DNA from: Linyphia triangularis
Taxonomy: Eukaryota > Arthropoda > Arachnida > Araneae > Linyphiidae
DNA length: 64,000 nt
NCBI GenBank assembly: GCA_963978545.1
Contig: OZ021727.1
Location: forward strand, 56,494,487 to 56,558,486
Reading direction: 5' to 3'
Each line of letters opens with the position of its first letter. Positions within the stretch are counted from its first letter, which is position 1. A program made the position numbers and the translations under genes. Under the pieces are notes generated by a model. It was not told the DNA's origin. It did no database searches and was given only the letters and a program-made list of their open reading frames with translations. Positions 59,093-64,000 of the stretch are shown here, in pieces.

Positions 59093-60813
59093 TACCGTAA
59101 AATGGGATAAATTGGAACACTTTTCAACTTTCAAAGTAAAAATCGTGTGTAATAAGATCGTTACATATTTTTGACATTGAAACTTGGATCATGCCTTCTT
59201 CCTTGAGGATCAACCCAAAAAATGTTGAAAAAACCATGACTCGCATTTATTTTGAATTTTTTCCTAGTGTTCCGATTCACCCTGGAGATAAGGGTGAATC
59301 AGAACACTGGTTGTAATTTATATCTGATCTTGTTTAAACGTTTACAGGATGGGAAAAAAAAGTAATAATGCCTTACGGTGATTAGGAACACAAAATTATC
59401 ATTCAAAAATCCTTTTATATGACAGATAAAAAATGTTTTTGTCAAAATTATTGTCAAAACAAATCATATCTTTGAAAGTGTGTCGACTCTTCTCCTAACT
59501 TCATGCAAAACAAGATTATCCAAATCTTTAAACATAAAAATTTTCAATTTACTTTATGTTTGCGTGCCGTAAGACTACAAATTGCTTAACCCCTTACCTG
59601 TGACGCCCGAACTCAGTTCGGGCAACGCAAGTGCGCCCATTTTGGAACTGAGTTCGGGCAAGAGTAAATTCAGTGATTCGATATCATGAAGCCTGAATTC
59701 AGTTTGGCAGTATGGCCCTCGTGTTGCCCTTGCGCCGTTAAACCTCAACAAACCAACCAACAAAGAATTTGTGAGATTCAAAGGAATCTGTGGGACATGG
59801 AATTCATGACAGATGATATAAATAAAATATTGTCTTATTACTTTATTATATTTATCTTGAAAATTGTGTCTTTTGATTTAGTTTGCTATAATTTGAGTAA
59901 AAATTACTGTAGTCCATTAGCATTTCCCATACATGTGAAAATATTGAATATAGTAGTTATTTCGTTTAAATTTTTTTTTTTTTTTTTTTTTTCAAAAATA
60001 ATATATTTCTAACATTTTGATGATAATAACTAACAAAATTAAAGAGGAAAAAAAATTCAAATTTTGGCGCGTTTTTCTCAAATATATTCCACAGGCAAGG
60101 GGTTAAAATATCTTGAGGAAGGAGAAAAGTCTCCTTGTTTGTTTCAGAAAATCTCTTCATTCTTGATTGTTTTTGTAAAATAAGCTTATATTGCTAAAAT
60201 CTTGTGGGTGTAAAAGTTTGGTCACATAAAGTCATCATCATGTGTAAAACTACTAGAACAACTGGGTTTTCTGCCATGCAGGCTTCTCTTCTGACATTTA
60301 TTCAAGCCTGCAGTCATGATTATTGTCTTGAAAGAAGTAATTAGACCCTTCTTCAATCGTTGAATTTTGTGTGGAACATAATCTTGATAAAAACTACTTT
60401 TTAGTACCACTTTTCTTGTGTTCCTATTCACCCCGCAAATCTCTATATCGGGACGAGGCAAAGCATAAAATTCATAAAATAAAGTCTTTAAAACCAAGTT
60501 AAATTAAGTATGGTATTCTGTTGTGGTTGTTTACACATATCTAAAAATATATTAGTTAAGTCTATAACAGGTACATGTTAGTAATCATGGTATAAGTTTT
60601 TGGGAGGTTAAAACTCACTGGATTGTATGCACACTGAGAATTTTTTTTTAAAAAGGACAGAGTTAAAAGCATGTTCCAAGATATGTTCCAAGATTCCAAA
60701 CACGTTAGCCGAATAAAAAAATTATATAATTAATAAACTGCTTTATTTGTATAAAATAATAATTTGTTTGTAATTTCATGAAGTTTCGTTCCGATTCACC
60801 CCATTTTACGGTA
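59093..60813. mobile_element. TA-flanked element (mariner-like MITE) with nested insertion
   Basis: The element is 59095-60811 between TA dinucleotides. The left end is CCGTAAAATGGGATAAATTG and the right end pairs as CCGTAAAATGGGGTGAATCG, about 22 matches in 26. TIR-like motifs (GTTCCxATTCACCC and its inverse) recur inside at 59272-59306 and about 60419. A TA duplication fits Tc1/mariner-type elements. A minus frame at 60222-60497 (91 codons) is not recognised and may be a coding relic. The original length before the piggyBac-like insertion was about 1.2 kb. Confidence 0.75.
59586..60106. mobile_element. piggyBac-like MITE, TTAA target duplication
   Basis: The body 59590-60102 lies between TTAA at 59586-59589 and 60103-60106. 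Ends are CCCCTTACCTGTG and CCACAGGCAAGGGG, typical of the CCCxTT piggyBac-like group. Near the left end CGAACTCAGTTCG forms a small palindrome, repeated as GAACTGAGTTCGGGCAA. The interior includes a SINE-tail-like piece (ATGGCCCTCGTGTTGCCC to AACCAACCAAC, about 59710-59762). No transposase. Confidence 0.85.
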
Positions 60814-60814
60814 C

Positions 60815-62319
60815 ATTTGTTGATATGTGTAATGCGTAATTCCTGATCATATAACTTCTCATTCCCCGATCATTCTCCCAAAACAGGAAAAATACATGTC
60901 GCAACATGATACCACTTTAAAATCAAGAACGAAAATAATTAATCGCCTTTAATTTTAATAATTAATAATTTTTCCATGTTCCAAGCTAACCTTCTCATCA
61001 ATAACATACTAAATTTTGTTTTTAAAAACTTTTTTTTTAAATATATCAATTGTCCAAAAGTCATTATCCTGGCTTGTCACTAGAGCCATCTCTGCTATTA
61101 TAAATGCTAAATCAATTAATAATAAAATTAATTTTCCAACAACAACTAATTTAATGTACTTATAATAAAGTGTTTTAGGCAATGGAAAATAATTTCAAAT
61201 AATCATTATTTTTCATAATTAGAAAATTGCAAATGTTTGTCTCTGAAAAAAATTTCATTGTCCAGGCATATTACATTACACTCAATATTTTAACTACGGA
61301 TGGTAGCAGCGTTCTATTTTCGAGCAAATTCCAAGAACTTATATTTCTTTAGTAAACTGCTTGAATAATTATTCTGACCATTTCTTTTTTGTGGAATCGG
61401 AAAGTTCTTTGCTCTCAGAGTTATGTTTAATTAGAATAATTTTCCTGGAATCTACTTTAAAAATTAAGGCATTTACTTAAAAAATTTTAAACAGACTATG
61501 CCAACTTCTAATTATGTAAGTTTCATTATTGTCCTGGCCATCATTATTCTGGCAATTAAAAAACACACTGACAGCAAAAAAGGATAATGATGTTTGTTAT
61601 TTATTCAAAATATCATCAAAATATATAAGCTTAATAGTACCCCATTTTCTCTTGTAATTGAATTTTTTTTAATTAGCATTTTTAAATCGCATCATTTCAA
61701 AAAATTAATTAATTAATTAATTAATTAATTAATTAATTAATTAATTAATTATTTATTAATTATTAATTAAAAAGAAAATTTAAATGTTTTTTCCTACTCA
61801 CAATTAATAAATTTTTGCTCTGCTGATATTTTTTTCTTGTTGTATCGAGCCTAAGTAACAACAAAAAATATATAGCTTACATTTACGGCTTCATTTTTTA
61901 AAAAAAAAAAATTAATTATAAAAATTGCCTGTTTCGGAAGAATGGTCCAAAAGCATTTAAAACAATAAACAAAATAAATTTGTTTTGAACCTTTTGTTTT
62001 ATTTTTGCTTTTTATAATTTTTTTTAAATGCTTTGAAGTTGGAATTTATGATATTTGAATTTTTAGATAAATATGATTCTATACAAATGTTTCAAAACTG
62101 GATTCTTTTCCCGATTTCGATAGCTACTGATTTTTATTGAAGTCAATAAAGGGATGAAATAAGATAATATTCTCCTTCAAAATATCGTTTTAGAACCTAG
62201 CAACTTTTTTATAATATTTATAAAAAATAAAAGGTCATATTTTTTTTATCTCAACCACTATAATAATATTATTACTCTTGATTATATTACCCTTTGTAGT
62301 AAGTAGTAAGATTTTTTTT

Positions 62320-62360
<41 letters not shown>

Positions 62361-63740
62361 GTGTTGATTATATTCCTGATTTTCAGTAAAATGACACTAA
62401 TATCAATCAAAATTGTTTGTTAAACGACCACCTCCAATCCACAATTAGATGCAAAGATGCAAAGTTGTAGACTTCTGTTAAGTTAAAAATGTCAATTTGT
62501 TTTACTTGTGGTTTCATATTATGAACAGTTATACTAATGAGTTTATCTTATTTTTTAAGAATTTTTAATCTACTTTCCAAATCCACAAACTTTTTTTTTT
62601 TTTTATCTCATGCATCATGCATCACTAATGAAGGCCAGGTGGAAGTGAGACATGAAAGCGTTATAAAGCCCCCCCCCCCCAAAAAAAAAAAAAAAAATCA
62701 TGACGGCTATTATTTATCGTTTGTTTCTCTGTTTTATCTTACATTTACATATGAAATATATTTTTTGACTTAGTTTAGGTGTTTGCAAGTCGTGGCTCGC
62801 GTTTGGTACTTATTTCCAGGAGTTCTATGAGGGAGTCGGGAGAAATGAAACGTGTATTACATAGAACAATTTCTTTTTGAAAATTGCTTTAGTTTTTATA
62901 GTATTTTCAATGCTGAAAACAAATATAAAATAAATTTTTTACTATATCATGTAAGGTTTTTTCAAAAAACGATTTCATATTTTGGAATTAAATAGCTCAA
63001 ATCAAGATATTTTGAAACTTCCTTTTTTATTTCATCACCTCATCAATACACACTTTACATTCATACTCTAGCTATAATATAATTTAAATGACAAATGAAT
63101 TTATAAAAAAATTTAAAATCCTTATAGTATCATTTTCTCTTTTTCTCAAAGCGTCTTTTCCACGTTTCTCTTGTGAACTTTCCAGGGTTCATATTATTTT
63201 AACTTCCAACAGTAGCCACGACTATTCCATTTTTCTTGTTATAAATGTCCATTACCTTTATGTCTTGTCAAAGTATTTCCCTTTCTTGCTCATCGCTGAC
63301 TGATCTAAATTTTTAAGATGTTGTCCAGGTGCGAATAAAGAAAATTAACTTTTAATCTCATATAGCACCCTGATATTTTAAAATGTTCTAACTTCTCTTC
63401 TACGATAGATTTATATAATTTAGGTCTTCTTGATTTCCAAGAGAGTAAATTACCACTAGTTTGTAAGATTTTCAAGCTTTTCTCTCGTTTTTCCCCATTG
63501 TGAGGTCAAAATTTTTATTCTTCAACAACTTTCTGATATCAGGTCCTACAAATACTTCTTTCTTCAGCTTTGTTTAGGAAAAAACTTCTAGCTAAATCGT
63601 ACCAAAAATCGTTACCAAATACTTTTCATATTTCTTCACATGTAAATAAAATCTTAATTAAGCCTTTTTATATGAAAAATTCTTAACAGTGTGTTTAAGG
63701 TTATTCAGTTTGTACAATTATGTTGTTATTTTTCGTCTAC
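60815..63740. other. AT-rich DNA without recognised genes
   Basis: Contains a (TTAA)n array at 61706-61752 and T homopolymers (for example 62328-62357). No coding feature supported. Confidence 0.4.
61706..61752. repeat. (TTAA)n microsatellite
   Basis: About eleven TTAA units, imperfect beyond 61752. Confidence 0.9.
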
Positions 63741-63744
63741 TTAC

Positions 63745-63950
63745 CCGGGGCAACACGAAGGCAAAAAAAATCAGGGTTCTAGCTATATAACAGAAGCCCA
63801 GCTGTGAGGGGTCGAAAACGGACCTAAGCTCTGTCAACATAATATGCACTTGCATGTCTGCCGCTTTGACATCGGACTTGGCGGCTGAACACTGCCGCGT
63901 TCCTAGATATATGGAAGCTAACCTAAAAACAACTTTACAGGTAAAGTCAT
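63745..63950 (+). promoter_or_regulatory. GC-elevated patch with donor-like end (window edge)
   Basis: CpG-containing sequence (TACCCGGGGCAACACGAAGG, GTCGAAAACGGACC, GCCGCTTTGACATCGGACTT, ACTGCCGCGTTCC) ends in TTTACAG|gtaaag at 63940-63946. It could be an untranslated first exon of a gene continuing past the window. No protein recognised. Confidence 0.22.
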
Positions 63951-64000
63951 TAAAAAAAACACCGGAACGATGAGATATGAAATTGCAAAAACTACTACTA

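Overview
The window is very AT-rich metazoan nuclear DNA, probably from an arthropod and perhaps a chelicerate; that placement is an inference. It has GT-AG introns, an AATAAA polyadenylation signal, long (TA)n and (TTTA)n microsatellites, tRNA-derived SINEs and many DNA transposons. There are no bacterial-style genes. Only one protein-coding gene can be identified with confidence.

Positions 306-14377 (+) hold the 3' nine coding exons of LCMT2/TYW4, the tRNA wybutosine-synthesizing methyltransferase with a kelch propeller. They encode about 462 residues. The 5' exons, carrying most of the methyltransferase domain, lie upstream of the window. All eight internal introns join in frame. Its introns are full of mobile DNA: a long inverted-repeat element (1036-2524), a CAGGG-ended element with a Helitron-like fragment inside (3337-4672), a second CAGGG-ended element (8994-9411), and a Helitron-like block (10385-12929) that contains a PIF/Harbinger-like element with a broken cargo ORF (11323-12348). 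Wybutosine synthesis is lost in some insects such as Drosophila, so the gene argues mildly for a non-dipteran.

From 14.4 to 64 kb there is no confidently identified host gene. This part holds (TA)n arrays, a perfect 162-bp hairpin (19736-19897), a decayed satellite of about 240 bp per unit (34.6-36.3 kb) interrupted by a SINE with a 13-bp target duplication, and a head-to-head foldback element (38376-39050). It also holds LINE fragments (about 15.3 and 45 kb), a second Helitron-like locus (48.5-49.7 kb), a 3.1-kb hAT-type element with a perfect 8-bp duplication (52249-55376), and a TA-flanked element at 59095-60811 that contains a TTAA-flanked piggyBac-like MITE.

Several GC-elevated islands look like promoters without a recognisable gene: 20.99-21.48 kb (X-box next to a CRE), 27.24-27.56 kb (CRE and two NRF1-like sites), 31.97-32.34 kb (paired E2F-like sites and an exon-like ORF), 41.57-42.2 kb and 42.77-42.9 kb. 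The octamer TGACGTCA occurs seven times in the window, mostly in these islands. They may be first exons or promoters of genes with very long introns, or regulatory DNA; transcript data are needed to decide.
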